Source: Pontivivens nitratireducens
GTDB taxonomy: Bacteria > Pseudomonadota > Alphaproteobacteria > Rhodobacterales > Rhodobacteraceae
Reading direction: 5' to 3'
DNA length: 64,000 nt
Assembly: GCF_014235845.1 (NCBI RefSeq)
Contig: NZ_JACJUQ010000012.1
Coordinates: 1 to 64,000 of the forward strand
Program-made: the position numbers and the translations under genes
Part shown: in pieces, positions 1-12,034 of the stretch
Numbering within the stretch: position 1 is the first letter of the stretch
Layout: every line of letters starts with the position of its first letter
Notes under the pieces: model-generated
What the model saw: only the letters and a program-made list of their open reading frames with translations
Told to the model about the DNA's origin: nothing
The model's database searches: none

Positions 1-6
1 TCACAA

Positions 7-12
7 CCTCCT
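7..12 (-). promoter_or_regulatory. Strong Shine-Dalgarno at the left edge
   Basis: Read on the minus strand, this is AGGAGG, a perfect Shine-Dalgarno core. It lies 3' of trmJ and only about 6 bases from the window edge. It probably belongs to a minus-strand gene that starts at or just beyond base 1. A GTG sits at 4..2, but the spacing of two bases is too short to be sure. The gene itself cannot be seen. Confidence 0.3.
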
Positions 13-73
13 CTGTCGGAGATACTGAATCACGCGACGAACGAATGGGGAAGCCTGATTATGGGGACAGGCC

Positions 74-805
74 CTAGTCCTTCGGCGTCCTCTCCGCCAG
101 ATGCCGGACCACGCCGTGCAGGGTTCGCGTATCGGTTTCGGTCAACGGCAGGCGGTGGAACATGTTGCGCAGGCTCGCCTGCATCGAGGCGGCCTTGTGT
201 TCCGGCCAGAAGAAGCGGCGGGCATCCAGAGCCTTGACCAGCCGGTCCAGCAGGTGCTCAACCTCCCCGCCTTCGGCCAGTCTGGCGCCGGCGAGCTCCA
301 GCACTTCCGGTGGAATCTCCGCATCCTGACGCCGCCATTCATAAGCCGTCAGCAATACGCATTGCGCCAGATTGAGCGACGCGAAGTCCGGGTTCACGGG
401 TACGGTAATCAATGCATCGGCGCGAATGACGTCCTCATTCTCCAACCCGGCGCGTTCCGGCCCGAACATCACGCCGACCTTCAGCCCCTGCGCGGACAGC
501 GCGCGGGCGTGCTGCATCGCACGTTCCGGCGTCATCACGGGTTTGGTCAGGTCACGGCTGCGGGCAGTGGTGGCGAACACGTAATTGAGATCGGCGCAAA
601 CCTGTCCCAGCGTATCGCGCACCATCGCAGTGTCGAGCACACGCCCCGCCCCCGAGGCCAGCGCCACCGCACGTTCATTCGGCCATCCGTCGCGCGGATC
701 GACGATGCGCATGTGGTCCAGCCCGAAATTGAGCATCGCCCGCGCCGCCGCGCCAATATTCTCGCCCATTTGCGGGCGCACGAGGATGATCGCAGGACTG
801 TTCAT
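74..805 (-). CDS. trmJ: tRNA (cytidine/uridine-2'-O-)-methyltransferase TrmJ-like, SPOUT family
   Basis: This 243-residue SPOUT methyltransferase probably methylates the 2'-O of residue 32 in tRNA with S-adenosylmethionine. The N-terminus has the family signature ([18 protein letters not shown]). The trefoil-knot SAM site is visible as [17 protein letters not shown] followed by [13 protein letters not shown]. The frame is open upstream for 32 more codons, but the start is set at 805 because a clear GGAAGGAG lies 6 bases before this ATG. The gene is divergent from icd, with a shared promoter region at 806-956. TrmJ is the best fit; a paralogous SpoU-type tRNA/rRNA methylase cannot be excluded by motif reading alone. 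Confidence 0.85.
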   Translation of the reverse strand: MNSPAIILVRPQMGENIGAAARAMLNFGLDHMRIVDPRDGWPNERAVALASGAGRVLDTAMVRDTLGQVCADLNYVFATTARSRDLTKPVMTPERAMQHARALSAQGLKVGVMFGPERAGLENEDVIRADALITVPVNPDFASLNLAQCVLLTAYEWRRQDAEIPPEVLELAGARLAEGGEVEHLLDRLVKALDARRFFWPEHKAASMQASLRNMFHRLPLTETDTRTLHGVVRHLAERTPKD

Positions 806-956
806 CGAAACTCCTTCCGAGGTGTCGGGCGCGGGTGTAGCCCGAGACGTGCTCCGACGCAAATCACCAATTGCATACCTTGGCATACCGACCCTTTCCA
901 TCCAGGCCCCTCTGCGCTATGTCTGCGGCAAGCGTAACCCTGATGCGGAGACCCCC

Positions 957-2168
957 ATGAAGATCAAAGTCGCAAACCCGGTCGTCGAACTGGACGGTGA
1001 TGAGATGACCCGGATCATCTGGCAGTTCATCAAGGACAAGCTGATCCTGCCCTATCTGGACATCGACCTGAAATATTACGATCTGGGGATCGAGGAGCGC
1101 GACCGCACGGACGATCAGATCACCGTGGACGCGGCAGAAGCGATCAAGACACACGGGGTCGGCGTGAAATGCGCCACCATCACACCGGATGAGGACCGCG
1201 TGAAGGAATTCGGGTTGAAGCGGATGTACCGCTCACCCAACGGCACGATCCGCAACATCCTGGGCGGCGTGATCTTTCGTGAGCCGATCATCTGCGAAAA
1301 CGTGCCGCGGCTGGTCCCCGGCTGGACCCAGCCCATCGTCGTGGGCCGTCATGCTTATGGCGATCAATACCGCGCCACCGATTTCCGCTTTCCAGGCAAG
1401 GGCAAGCTGACCATCAAGTTCGTGGGTGAGGACGGTGAGGAGATCGAACGCGAGGTGTTCGACGCGCCATCGTCGGGCGTCACGATGGCGATGTACAACC
1501 TTGACGATTCGATCCGCGATTTCGCCCGCGCCTCGATGAATTATGGCCTGAACCGTGGCTGGCCGGTCTACCTGTCCACCAAGAACACGATTCTCAAGGC
1601 CTATGACGGTCAGTTCAAGGATCTCTTTCAGGAGGTCTACGAGACCGAATTCGCAGACAAGTTCAAGGAAGCCGGCATCACCTACGAACATCGCCTGATC
1701 GACGACATGGTGGCCTGTGCGATGAAATGGTCCGGCGGCTATGTCTGGGCGTGCAAGAACTACGATGGCGACGTGCAGTCCGATACCGTTGCCCAGGGCT
1801 TTGGCTCGCTGGGCTTGATGACCTCGCAGCTTATGACCCCGGATGGCCGGATCGTCGAGGCGGAGGCCGCGCACGGCACTGTCACGCGGCATTATCGGCA
1901 GCATCAGGCCGGCAAGGAAACCTCAACCAATTCCATCGCCTCAATCTACGCCTGGACGGGCGGGCTGAAGCATCGGGCCAAGCTGGACGACAATGCAGAA
2001 CTGGCCAATTTCGCAGAAACGCTGGAGAAAGTCGTCGTCGATACGGTCGAAAGCGGCTTCATGACCAAGGATCTGGCGCTGCTGGTCGGACCGGATCAGA
2101 AATGGCTGACCACGATGGGCTTCCTAGAAAAGGTGGACCAGAATTTGAACGCCGCATTGACGGCATAG
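957..2168 (+). CDS. icd: NADP-dependent isocitrate dehydrogenase, homodimeric type
   Basis: Converts isocitrate to 2-oxoglutarate with NADP in the TCA cycle. The 403-residue product starts [19 protein letters not shown] and is of the eukaryote-like homodimeric type usual in alphaproteobacteria, not the E. coli Icd type. The substrate loop reads [20 protein letters not shown], and the metal/catalytic segment [14 protein letters not shown] is intact. The frame is open for more than 100 codons upstream, but the ATG at 957 has a GCGGAG about 6 bases before it and matches the family N-terminus. The gene stands alone, divergent from trmJ, and is followed by a strong intrinsic terminator. Confidence 0.96.
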   Translation: MKIKVANPVVELDGDEMTRIIWQFIKDKLILPYLDIDLKYYDLGIEERDRTDDQITVDAAEAIKTHGVGVKCATITPDEDRVKEFGLKRMYRSPNGTIRNILGGVIFREPIICENVPRLVPGWTQPIVVGRHAYGDQYRATDFRFPGKGKLTIKFVGEDGEEIEREVFDAPSSGVTMAMYNLDDSIRDFARASMNYGLNRGWPVYLSTKNTILKAYDGQFKDLFQEVYETEFADKFKEAGITYEHRLIDDMVACAMKWSGGYVWACKNYDGDVQSDTVAQGFGSLGLMTSQLMTPDGRIVEAEAAHGTVTRHYRQHQAGKETSTNSIASIYAWTGGLKHRAKLDDNAELANFAETLEKVVVDTVESGFMTKDLALLVGPDQKWLTTMGFLEKVDQNLNAALTA

Positions 2169-2189
2169 CCGCACCCACATGATTGCGAT

Positions 2190-2221
2190 AAAAGGCCCGC
2201 ACCTGCGGGCCTTTTCTTTTT
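2190..2221 (+). terminator. Intrinsic terminator after icd
   Basis: A GC-rich hairpin (AAAGGCCCGC, four-base loop, GCGGGCCTTT) is followed by a T-rich tract TTCTTTTT. It begins about 20 bases after the icd stop and ends before the next plus-strand gene at 2246. Confidence 0.9.
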
Positions 2222-2245
2222 GCCGCAAAGTGTGATGATGGCCGC

Positions 2246-2779
2246 ATGCGTATTCTGATCTCCCTCGCCCTTCTCCTCACCCTAGGCTCCTGCGCGACGC
2301 TGAGCGAGGCGGAATGCCGTGCCGGCGAATGGGGCCTCGTCGGCTATGAGGACGGTGCGCAGGGGCGATTGCCCGAGTTCATTGCGCAGCATAGGGAGGC
2401 CTGCGCCGAATACGGCATCGCACCCGACCTGGACCAGTACTTGGCTGGCCGCGAACGCGGCTTGGTGCAATACTGCACGCCCCAACGCGCATATGATCTG
2501 GGCCGTCAGAACCGGCCCGTCGCAAATGTCTGTCCAGCCGCGATGTCTTCACAACTCGACCGCGCCAATTTCCGGGGCCGCACGTATCGACATATCAGCG
2601 ATGAGATTGCGGAATTGCAACGCGACATCAACGACTACCAAAGGCAACGATCAAATTTGGACGGAACCGCATCCGGCTCCGATGTCATCGCCCGATCCTT
2701 GAACGGGTCGGTTAGCGCCGCGCGGTTTCGCATCCTGCAACTGCGCGCACGCCGGGCGCAATATGCCACCTGGCGCTGA
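2246..2779 (+). CDS. Small lipoprotein, DUF2799-like
   Basis: A 177-residue exported lipoprotein of unknown function. The signal peptide ends in a lipobox LGSC with the lipidated Cys at residue 16. The start of the mature part (AECRAGEWGLVGYEDGAQG) is typical of DUF2799 lipoproteins. It has several Cys residues and a Gln/Arg-rich, helical second half, possibly coiled coil. It lies just after the icd terminator, so it needs its own promoter. Its stop is 5 bp from the convergent stop of the next gene. The family call is from recognition of the pattern; the function is not known. Confidence 0.75.
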   Translation: MRILISLALLLTLGSCATLSEAECRAGEWGLVGYEDGAQGRLPEFIAQHREACAEYGIAPDLDQYLAGRERGLVQYCTPQRAYDLGRQNRPVANVCPAAMSSQLDRANFRGRTYRHISDEIAELQRDINDYQRQRSNLDGTASGSDVIARSLNGSVSAARFRILQLRARRAQYATWR

Positions 2780-2784
2780 GCCGT

Positions 2785-2991
2785 TCAGCGCCCGCGATTG
2801 ACGATCTTTCCATGCAATTTCAAAACGATGTTTCCGGCCGTATTCTCGAACAAGGCAGGGATCAGCGCATGGACCAGCGCCGCGCAGCCTGCCAGCAACA
2901 ACGCGCCCGCAAAGCTCATTGCGAAGGCAAAATGCTCGAAATAGGATTCATCCACCTTGCGCGGATGGTCGAGGAATACGCGAGTGATCAT
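2785..2991 (-). CDS. Small membrane protein, DUF6356-like
   Basis: A 68-residue protein with one long hydrophobic segment (FAMSFAGALLLAGCAALVHALIP, about residues 28-50). The N-terminus (HPRKVDESYFEHFAFA) and the HALIPALFE motif are typical of DUF6356 proteins, which are common in Rhodobacterales and sphingomonads. The function is unknown. The frame is open further upstream, but a perfect AGGAGGT sits 6 bases before the ATG at 2991, which decides the start. The gene is divergent from the Lrp regulator. Confidence 0.7.
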   Translation of the reverse strand: MITRVFLDHPRKVDESYFEHFAFAMSFAGALLLAGCAALVHALIPALFENTAGNIVLKLHGKIVNRGR

Positions 2992-3107
2992 GTGGACCTC
3001 CTGTCTATCTGTCCTGATACCGTTCATCCTATCGTGACGCGGGCGAACGCGATCCCAAAGGAAGGCCGAAGTTCCGCCTCGCATGGGACAATGTTTCGAC
3101 GTAAGAT

Positions 3108-3569
3108 ATGAATATGCAACTTGATCCCATAGACCGCCGCATCCTACGACTTCTGCAACGTGATGCGAGCGTTTCACATGACGATCTGGGGGCGCAGGTG
3201 GGCCTGAGCCGAAATGCCTGCTGGCGTCGGGTTCGCGCGTTGGAGCAAGCCGGATTCATCAAAAAGCGCGTGGTGCTGATCGACCCCGATCAGGTCGGTC
3301 TCGGTCTCACCGTGTTCCTGATGATCCGAACCGATCGGCACGGGCCGGACTGGCTCGACCAGTTTGCGAAGGCAACGCGGGACATTCCCGAAATCCTGGG
3401 GGCTTACCGCATGACAGGAGATCTGGACTACCTGGTCCGCGTTCGTGTCGCGGATGTCGCCGCCTACGATACGTTCTATCAAAAGCTGATCCGCAGGGTC
3501 GAGATGGCCGACTGCTCGGCCAGTTTCGTGATGGAGGAGCTGAAGGAAACGACCGAACTGCCCCTGTAG
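3108..3569 (+). CDS. Lrp/AsnC family transcriptional regulator
   Basis: A 153-residue regulator with an N-terminal AsnC-type helix-turn-helix (LDPIDRRILRLLQRDASVS, recognition helix around LSRNACWRRVRALE) and a C-terminal RAM ligand-binding domain (GAYRMTGDLDYLVRV). Such proteins sense amino acids and form octamers. The target is unknown; the divergent DUF6356 gene (gap 116 bp) is the obvious candidate besides distant genes. Two in-frame ATGs (3108 and 3114) are possible and neither has a strong Shine-Dalgarno. Confidence 0.9.
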   Translation: MNMQLDPIDRRILRLLQRDASVSHDDLGAQVGLSRNACWRRVRALEQAGFIKKRVVLIDPDQVGLGLTVFLMIRTDRHGPDWLDQFAKATRDIPEILGAYRMTGDLDYLVRVRVADVAAYDTFYQKLIRRVEMADCSASFVMEELKETTELPL

Positions 3570-3629
3570 CAGGCGATTTCGCGCCGTGGCGCGGATTAAT
3601 CTTCGCCTGACAAAAACGGCAGCCTCCCC

Positions 3630-3914
3630 TCAGACACCCTCCACAATCACCAGATCGCGCTTTGAGGCCGCCATGGCGATGGGCAGTATTTCGGCATATT
3701 CCTCGGACGCATAGAACCGTTCCGCGGCGGCACGATCCGGGAAGCGGATAACGACATGCCGCTCGGGGCCTGTACCCTCCATCTGCGTCATGGCACCGGC
3801 CTTCACCAAAAACTCACCGCCGAATTTTTCAGCTATAGCAACGGTTTGGGAGGCATAGTTGGCATAGGCCTCTGCATCTGTCACCTCGATCCGTGCCAGG
3901 ACATAGGCACTCAT
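3630..3914 (-). CDS. DUF1330 family protein
   Basis: A 94-residue ferredoxin-like (dimeric alpha-beta barrel) protein of the DUF1330 family. The pattern ([20 protein letters not shown], then [12 protein letters not shown] and [17 protein letters not shown]) is characteristic. The biochemical role is not established; related folds include small monooxygenases. Its ATG overlaps the alaS stop in ATGA (3911-3914), so it is translationally coupled to alaS and likely the last gene of a recA-alaS run or of an alaS-only transcript. Confidence 0.85.
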   Translation of the reverse strand: MSAYVLARIEVTDAEAYANYASQTVAIAEKFGGEFLVKAGAMTQMEGTGPERHVVIRFPDRAAAERFYASEEYAEILPIAMAASKRDLVIVEGV

Positions 3915-6565
3915 GCGCCCAGCACCTTCGCCGCGGCGGATATAGCCTCGTCCGCCTTTGACGGGTCCGTGCCACCGGCCTGCGCCATGTCGGGGCGCCC
4001 GCCACCGCCCTTACCGCCGAGCACTGCCGCCGCCGCCTTGACGATATTCACGGCGCTGATCCGGTCGGTCAAATCCGCTGTGACGCCAGCGGCGACGGCA
4101 GCCTTGCCACCCGTGTCCGCGATCAGCAGAACCACGCCCGATCCCAGTTTCGCCTTTTGCTCATCAATCAGCCCGCGCAGATCCTTGGCCGAGACGCCGG
4201 TGAGCGCCTGACCCAGAAACTTGATCCCGTCGATTTCCTGCACGTCGGAGGCACCTGCGCCACCGCCGCCCATGGCGACCTGTTTGCGCAAATCCGCGAT
4301 CTCGCGCTGCAAGTCGCGCCGTTCGTCCAGCAGCGCCTGCACCCGTTCGACCACCTCACCGCGCGGTGCCTTCATCCGCCCGGCGATCTCCGCGACGGTC
4401 CGGTCCTGATCGGCGAGGTAAGCCCGCGCCGCCTCACCCGTCAAAGCCTCGATCCGCCGCACGCCGGAGGAAGACGCGCTTTCGCCCAGCAAGACGAACA
4501 GACCGATATCGCCGGTCTGGCGCACATGCGTGCCGCCGCACAGCTCAATGGAATAGGTCGTCTTGTCCGTGCCCTTGCCCGTATCGGCCTGGCCCATGGA
4601 GACGACGCGCACTTCATCGCCATATTTCTCACCGAACAGGGCCTGTGCGCCCAGATCGCGGGCGTCGTCGGGGGACATAATGCGGGTCGTCACCGGCGTG
4701 TTCTGGCGAACGAAGTCGTTCACCTCACGCTCAACCTCGGCGATTTCGGCAGTGTCCATCGCCCTGCCATGGCTGAAATCGAAGCGGAGCCGATCCGCAG
4801 CGTTCAAGGATCCTCGCTGGGAGACGTGATCGCCCAGATGGTTGCGCAGCGCCTCATGCAACAGATGCGTGGCGGAATGGTTCGCGCGGATATTCGTGCG
4901 GCGATCGTGATCCACCACCAGTTCCGCCGCGTCGCCCGGCGCAATTTTCCCCTCGGTCACTGTGCCGATATGGACGAAAACGCCGTTTTTCTTTTTCGTG
5001 TCGGTGATCTCGACCGTGCCGCTCTCGCTCCGCAAGGTGCCCGCATCGCCGACCTGACCGCCGCTTTCCGCGTAGAATGGCGTCTGGTTGACGACGATCT
5101 GCACCGCCTCGCCCTGGTTTGCGCTCTCGACCGGGGTGCCGTCACGAACGATGGCCAGAACCTTGCCCTCCGCCGTTTCGGTGTCATAGCCCAGAAACTC
5201 GGTTGATCCGTGCTTGTCGGCCAGATCGAACCAGACAGATTCGTCCGCTGCCTCACCGGAGCCGGACCACGCGGCACGGGCCTTGGCCTTTTGCTCCGCC
5301 ATGGCGCTGTCGAACCCGGCGATGTCCACGGCGCGACCCTTTTCACGCAGAGCGTCCTGCGTCAGATCGAGCGGGAAACCATAGGTGTCGTAGAGCTTGA
5401 ACGCCGTCTCACCGGGCAGAGTCGCGCCGTCCTGCAACCGATCCAGCTCATCGTCGAGCAGCCGCAATCCGCGCTCCAAGGTTGAGCGGAACCGGGTTTC
5501 CTCGGTCTGCAACGTCTCGGTTATCAGCGCCTGAGCGCGGCCAAGCTCGGGGAAATGCCCGCCCATCTGGCGCACCAGCGCGGGCACCAGCCTGTGCATC
5601 AGCGGATCCTCGGTGCCCAGCAAATGCGCATGACGCATCGCGCGACGCATGATCCGGCGCAACACATAGCCACGCCCCTCGTTCGAGGGCATGACCCCGT
5701 CGGCGATCAGAAACGAGGTTGAGCGCAGGTGATCGGCGATCACCCGGTGGTGAATGTTTTGCGGCCCGTCGGCATCGACATTGGATGCATTCGCCGAGGC
5801 TTCGATCAGGTCGCGCATCAGGTCGGTGTCGTAATTGTCATGCTTGCCCTGCAACAGGGCGCCAATCCGCTCCAGCCCCATCCCGGTATCGACCGAAGGC
5901 TTTGGCAACGGCTTCGTAGTCCCGTCGGCCATCGCCTCGAATTGCATGAAGACGAGGTTCCAGATTTCGATGAATCGGTCGCCGTCTTCCTCGGCACTGC
6001 CGGGAGGGCCACCCCAGATATGATCGCCGTGATCGTAGAAAATCTCCGTGCACGGGCCATTCGGGCCGGTGTCGCCCATGCGCCACCAGTTGTCGTCATT
6101 GTCGATGCGGATGATGCGATCGTCCGACAGGCCTGCAACCTTGCGCCACAGGACCGCAGCTTCCTCATCGGACTTGTGGACCGTGACCAGCAGGCGTGAG
6201 GCGTCGAGCGCGAATTCTTTTGTCACCAGCTCCCATGCGAAGGCGATGGCCTGTTCCTTGAAATAATCGCCGAATGAGAAGTTGCCCAACATTTCGAAAA
6301 ACGTGTGGTGTCGGGCGGTGTAGCCGACATTGTCCAGATCGTTGTGCTTGCCTCCGGCGCGGACGCATTTCTGCGAGGTCACGGCGCGGGAGTAATCACG
6401 CTTCTCGACGCCGGTAAAGACGTTCTTGAACTGGACCATACCGGCATTGGTGAACAGCAATGTCGGGTCATTGCGCGGAACCAGCGGCGAGCTGTCCACC
6501 GCCTGATGGCCCTGCCCGGCGAAATAGTCGATGAAGGTGGAGCGGATATCGTTCAGGCTGGCCAT
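3911..6565 (-). CDS. alaS: Alanyl-tRNA synthetase
   Basis: An 884-residue class II synthetase that charges tRNA-Ala. The N-terminus [18 protein letters not shown] and motif 1 region [15 protein letters not shown] are diagnostic. The editing domain carries [12 protein letters not shown] and the zinc motif [12 protein letters not shown]. The C-terminal C-Ala domain ends in [16 protein letters not shown]. Length is normal for the family. The start at 6565 is chosen from the family N-terminus; the frame is open 33 codons further up. The leader between recA and alaS (147 bp) contains a 12-bp perfect inverted repeat that may regulate expression. Confidence 0.97.
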   Translation of the reverse strand: MASLNDIRSTFIDYFAGQGHQAVDSSPLVPRNDPTLLFTNAGMVQFKNVFTGVEKRDYSRAVTSQKCVRAGGKHNDLDNVGYTARHHTFFEMLGNFSFGDYFKEQAIAFAWELVTKEFALDASRLLVTVHKSDEEAAVLWRKVAGLSDDRIIRIDNDDNWWRMGDTGPNGPCTEIFYDHGDHIWGGPPGSAEEDGDRFIEIWNLVFMQFEAMADGTTKPLPKPSVDTGMGLERIGALLQGKHDNYDTDLMRDLIEASANASNVDADGPQNIHHRVIADHLRSTSFLIADGVMPSNEGRGYVLRRIMRRAMRHAHLLGTEDPLMHRLVPALVRQMGGHFPELGRAQALITETLQTEETRFRSTLERGLRLLDDELDRLQDGATLPGETAFKLYDTYGFPLDLTQDALREKGRAVDIAGFDSAMAEQKAKARAAWSGSGEAADESVWFDLADKHGSTEFLGYDTETAEGKVLAIVRDGTPVESANQGEAVQIVVNQTPFYAESGGQVGDAGTLRSESGTVEITDTKKKNGVFVHIGTVTEGKIAPGDAAELVVDHDRRTNIRANHSATHLLHEALRNHLGDHVSQRGSLNAADRLRFDFSHGRAMDTAEIAEVEREVNDFVRQNTPVTTRIMSPDDARDLGAQALFGEKYGDEVRVVSMGQADTGKGTDKTTYSIELCGGTHVRQTGDIGLFVLLGESASSSGVRRIEALTGEAARAYLADQDRTVAEIAGRMKAPRGEVVERVQALLDERRDLQREIADLRKQVAMGGGGAGASDVQEIDGIKFLGQALTGVSAKDLRGLIDEQKAKLGSGVVLLIADTGGKAAVAAGVTADLTDRISAVNIVKAAAAVLGGKGGGGRPDMAQAGGTDPSKADEAISAAAKVLGA

Positions 6566-6581
6566 TTGGAGCGGTCTCTCT

Positions 6582-6616
6582 CGCGGATATTGCGGTGCCT
6601 GACAGCAATATCCGCG
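6582..6616 (-). promoter_or_regulatory. 12-bp perfect inverted repeat in the alaS leader
   Basis: Arms CGCGGATATTGC (6582-6593) and GCAATATCCGCG (6605-6616) are perfectly complementary around an 11-base loop. The repeat lies 17 bases upstream of the alaS ATG, on the transcript side. No T-tract follows on the minus strand, so a simple terminator is unlikely. It could be an RNA hairpin in the alaS 5' UTR or a dyad operator. AlaRS is known in some bacteria to bind a palindrome at its own promoter, so autoregulation is a reasonable inference but is not shown. Confidence 0.55.
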
Positions 6617-6711
6617 CCTCCGGGCGGTGTCCACCGATGCTCCGCGAATATCGAGGCCACCCATCGCCGGTCGCCCGGCATGGGGCGACCTTCAGATCGT
6701 TTCAAACCGGA

Positions 6712-7782
6712 TCAGTCGTCGACCACGTCACCGTCATCCCCGCCGGGGGGCATGTCGAATTCGAGACCGTGCGCCGCGCGAATCTTGTCTTCGATAGACA
6801 GGGCTACGGACCGGTTTTCGCGCAGGTAGTTCTTCGCGTTCTCACGACCCTGCCCGATCCGCTCATCACCATAGCTGAACCATGAGCCGGACTTGTCCAC
6901 CACCCCGGCCTTGACGCCCAGATCGAGCAATTCACCGTTCTTGGAGATGCCTTCGCCATACATGATATCGAATTCCACCTGCTTGAACGGCGGCGCGACC
7001 TTGTTCTTGACGATCTTCACGCGGGTCTGATTGCCCACGACCTCATCCCGGTCCTTGATCGCGCCGATCCGGCGAATGTCGAGGCGGACGGAGGAGTAGA
7101 ATTTCAACGCGTTGCCACCCGTCGTCGTTTCGGGCGATCCGAACATGACGCCGATCTTCATGCGGATCTGGTTGATGAAGATCACCATGCATTTGGAGCG
7201 GGAAATGGAGCCGGTCAGCTTGCGCATCGCCTGGCTCATCAAGCGGGCATGCACGCCGACGGAACTGTCGCCCATGTCGCCCTCAAGCTCGGATCTTGGC
7301 GTCAATGCCGCAACCGAATCGACCACGACGACCGAAACCGCGCCCGAGCGCACCAGCGTATCGGTGATTTCCAGCGCCTGTTCACCGGCATCAGGCTGTG
7401 AAATCAGCAACTCATCAACATCGACGCCCAGCTTGCGCGCATAGGACGGGTCGAGCGCGTGTTCCGCATCGACAAAGGCACAGACGCCGCCGCGCTTTTG
7501 CTGTTCGGCCAGCACATGCAGCGCCAGCGTCGTCTTGCCCGAGGATTCCGGGCCATAGATTTCGATGATCCGCCCCTTGGGCAGGCCGCCGATCCCCAGT
7601 GCGATGTCCAGACCGAGCGACCCTGTCGGAATCGCCTCGATATCCATCACGGCCTCACGCGCGCCCAGCTTCATGATAGAGCCTTTGCCAAAGCTCCGCT
7701 CAATCTGCGCGAGCGCTGATTCCAGCGCCTTCTGCTTATCCATTTCGCGTCTTTCGTCCAGTTTCAGAACAGCATCAGCCAT
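6712..7782 (-). CDS. recA: Recombinase RecA
   Basis: A 356-residue DNA strand-exchange ATPase and LexA co-protease. Walker [14 protein letters not shown], Walker [13 protein letters not shown], and loop regions ([32 protein letters not shown]) are all present. The acidic C-terminal tail ([10 protein letters not shown]) is typical. The start at 7782 has GAGGGA at good spacing; a longer open frame starts at 7824. Two LexA boxes lie upstream, so SOS induction is expected. alaS follows on the same strand after 146 bp. Confidence 0.98.
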   Translation of the reverse strand: MADAVLKLDERREMDKQKALESALAQIERSFGKGSIMKLGAREAVMDIEAIPTGSLGLDIALGIGGLPKGRIIEIYGPESSGKTTLALHVLAEQQKRGGVCAFVDAEHALDPSYARKLGVDVDELLISQPDAGEQALEITDTLVRSGAVSVVVVDSVAALTPRSELEGDMGDSSVGVHARLMSQAMRKLTGSISRSKCMVIFINQIRMKIGVMFGSPETTTGGNALKFYSSVRLDIRRIGAIKDRDEVVGNQTRVKIVKNKVAPPFKQVEFDIMYGEGISKNGELLDLGVKAGVVDKSGSWFSYGDERIGQGRENAKNYLRENRSVALSIEDKIRAAHGLEFDMPPGGDDGDVVDD

Positions 7783-7846
7783 GCTCGATCCCTCTTTCAT
7801 GTCACGTTTGCCCCGGCCCGGCAATCGAAGCGGCGGCGTGGGTGAT

Positions 7847-7861
7847 GTTCACCTCTTGTTC
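7847..7861 (-). promoter_or_regulatory. LexA (SOS) box 1, recA
   Basis: GTTC-ACCTCTT-GTTC on the plus strand, an exact match to the alphaproteobacterial LexA site GTTC-N7-GTTC. It lies just downstream of the predicted recA -10 element, 65 bp before the ATG, a position where LexA would block transcription. Confidence 0.8.
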
Positions 7862-7863
7862 AT

Positions 7864-7892
7864 CATGTAGCACCAGAACATAACCCGAACAA
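7864..7892 (-). promoter_or_regulatory. Predicted recA promoter
   Basis: On the minus strand, TTGTTC (-35, 7892-7887) and TACATG (-10, 7869-7864) are separated by 17 bases. The -35 overlaps LexA box 2 and the -10 is directly followed by LexA box 1. The hexamers are only moderate matches, but the arrangement with the operators supports the call. Confidence 0.5.
7876..7890 (-). promoter_or_regulatory. LexA (SOS) box 2, recA
   Basis: GAAC-ATAACCC-GAAC on the plus strand, which is GTTC-N7-GTTC on the minus (recA) strand. It overlaps the predicted recA -35. Its start is 29 bp from that of box 1, and the two boxes are in opposite orientation. Confidence 0.8.
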
Positions 7893-8544
7893 GGGGGAGT
7901 GGTATTGCAGACAGATTGATGGCATCAGGGTAAATAAAAGGTAAAGATGTGAAGGCATCAGCAAAAACGGGGGGTTACATGCTGGTATCAATGAAGGCGG
8001 GCATTGCGTATCTCGCCATGCCCAAGACAGGCTCGACCGCGATCGAAACTGCGCTCGCACCTGAGTGTGATATCGTGATGTCGGGGCATCCAAACCTCAA
8101 GCACATGCGATTGCGCAGATTCGAGCGCCAGATCCGACCGATCCTGCCCCCGGGCGATGTCGCCACGCTGGCAGTGATCCGGGAGCCGCTGCAATGGCTC
8201 GGCAGTTGGTATCGCTATCGCGCACGCCCGCAGTTGCAGGGGCAGCGCAATTCAACCTCGGATCTCAGCTTCGACGCCTTTGTGGAGGCCTGGTTGCAGG
8301 ACGATCCACCAAGCTATGCCCGCGTCGGACGACCGGCCGAGTTTCTGGAGCCACCGCATTCCTCACCGGGGATCGACCATCTGTTCCGCTACGACGCATT
8401 CGACGCGCTGGCGGAATTTCTCTCACAGCGGTTCGGGCGGCCCCTCGCGTTTGAAACCTTCAACGTTTCACCTGCGATGGAACTGGCGCTGTCGCCCGCG
8501 CTCCGCCGCGAAACGATCGACAGGATGGCGGTGGAATACACGCT

Positions 8545-10815
<2,271 letters not shown>

Positions 10816-10853
10816 CCTCCGTCCGAACCCGAGATCGGTTTAAGAGTTGGGGG

Positions 10854-10869
10854 TTAACGAGGCGTTAAC
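10854..10869 (-). promoter_or_regulatory. CtrA-binding site upstream of cckA
   Basis: TTAA-CGAGGCG-TTAAC, an exact fit to the CtrA consensus TTAA-N7-TTAA(C). It is a near palindrome (both arms are GTTAAC), so it reads as a site on both strands. It lies 39-54 bp upstream of the cckA start, in the short gap to rsmB. This suggests CtrA feeds back on its own kinase. Confidence 0.7.
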
Positions 10870-10881
10870 ATTGCAAACGGA

Positions 10882-12033
10882 TCACGTCCGCTCAAGCCAT
10901 GCCGCGAAAAAACCGTCCCCGCCATCCAGCGGGCTGAGCGAGAGCGTGCGGCACAGCCGCCAGTTCCCGGTGCGGCTCACGAAGTCAGCCACGGCATCCT
11001 CATTTTCCGCGGACAACATGGAACAGGTCGCATAGACCAGCCGTCCGCCCGGTGCGACGAGGGGGGCGCAGACATCCAGAACCTGCGCCTGCGCCGTGCG
11101 CAGCGCCGCCAGCATCTCGGCGGTCAGCCGGATCCGCCCCTCCGGATCGCGCCGCCACGATCCGCTGCCGGAACAGGGCGCATCCGCGAAGACCAGATCC
11201 CAGTGCCGCCCTTGCAACGCAGAGGTCCCCAGCGGGGTCAGCGCGGCCCCCGCCCGGCGGGCCCGCTCGGGCAGATCGCGCATCCGCTCCGGCGCGATAT
11301 CGTGCACCTCCACCGGTCCGTTCGACAGCGCGGCGAGGGACAGCGCCTTGCCCCCCGCGCCGGTGCAATAATCCAGAATCCGTTCGCCGGGACGCGGCTC
11401 CGCAAAGGCGACTGCTGCCTGACTGGAGGCATCCTGCAATTCCACCAACCCATCAAGATAGGCCCGCGACCGCGCCAGCCGCCGATCGCCTGCGGGGGCA
11501 CGCAGGGCCGTCTTGCAAAGCGGGACCTGTTCCACCGTGATTCCGTCCGCCGCCAGCGCCGCCTCAGCCTCTGCCACAGAGCTACGCAGCAGATTTACCC
11601 GCAGATCCAGCGGTGCACGCCCCCGCATGGCCTGCACGAGATCCGGAAAATCACCACCGAACCGTTGGCGCAGGTCGCCCTCGACCAGGGATGGCAGGTC
11701 CGTGGGGAGTTCCCCCTGAAACTGCACCGTTTCCTCCGCGCTTAGTTCATCCGGCGCGTGACCTGTACCGGTAAAGATCGACGCGGGATCGACGCCGGTC
11801 AGCCGAAGAAGGCCAAGAACCCGCAAGCGCCCGCTATCGCCGCCACCGACCGCCGCGCTGGACCACCAATGTCGCAGGACATCGTGCACGATATCCCCGA
11901 TCGCGCGCCGGTCGCCGGAGCCTGCGAACCGGTTCGCCCGCCCCCAGTCGCGCAGCGCAACCGACGCACGGGTGCCTGTCCGTATCCGGTCCACGACCTG
12001 CATCGCTGCGGCATATCGCGCGGCGGGAACCAT
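10882..12033 (-). CDS. rsmB: rRNA/tRNA (cytosine-C5-)-methyltransferase, RsmB/NOL1 family
   Basis: A 383-residue RNA m5C methyltransferase. The N-terminal region is RsmB-like (NusB-related helices, about 10-130). The SAM site is LDYCTGAGGKALSLAAL. The two catalytic cysteines are C287 in ADAPCSGSGSWRRDP and C337 in YATCSMLSAENE. The gene starts one base after the MAPEG stop, so the two are coupled. RsmB (16S rRNA C967) is the likely identity. Other family members exist in alphaproteobacteria, so the exact target is less certain than the chemistry. Confidence 0.85.
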   Translation of the reverse strand: MVPAARYAAAMQVVDRIRTGTRASVALRDWGRANRFAGSGDRRAIGDIVHDVLRHWWSSAAVGGGDSGRLRVLGLLRLTGVDPASIFTGTGHAPDELSAEETVQFQGELPTDLPSLVEGDLRQRFGGDFPDLVQAMRGRAPLDLRVNLLRSSVAEAEAALAADGITVEQVPLCKTALRAPAGDRRLARSRAYLDGLVELQDASSQAAVAFAEPRPGERILDYCTGAGGKALSLAALSNGPVEVHDIAPERMRDLPERARRAGAALTPLGTSALQGRHWDLVFADAPCSGSGSWRRDPEGRIRLTAEMLAALRTAQAQVLDVCAPLVAPGGRLVYATCSMLSAENEDAVADFVSRTGNWRLCRTLSLSPLDGGDGFFAAWLERT

Positions 12034-12034
12034 G

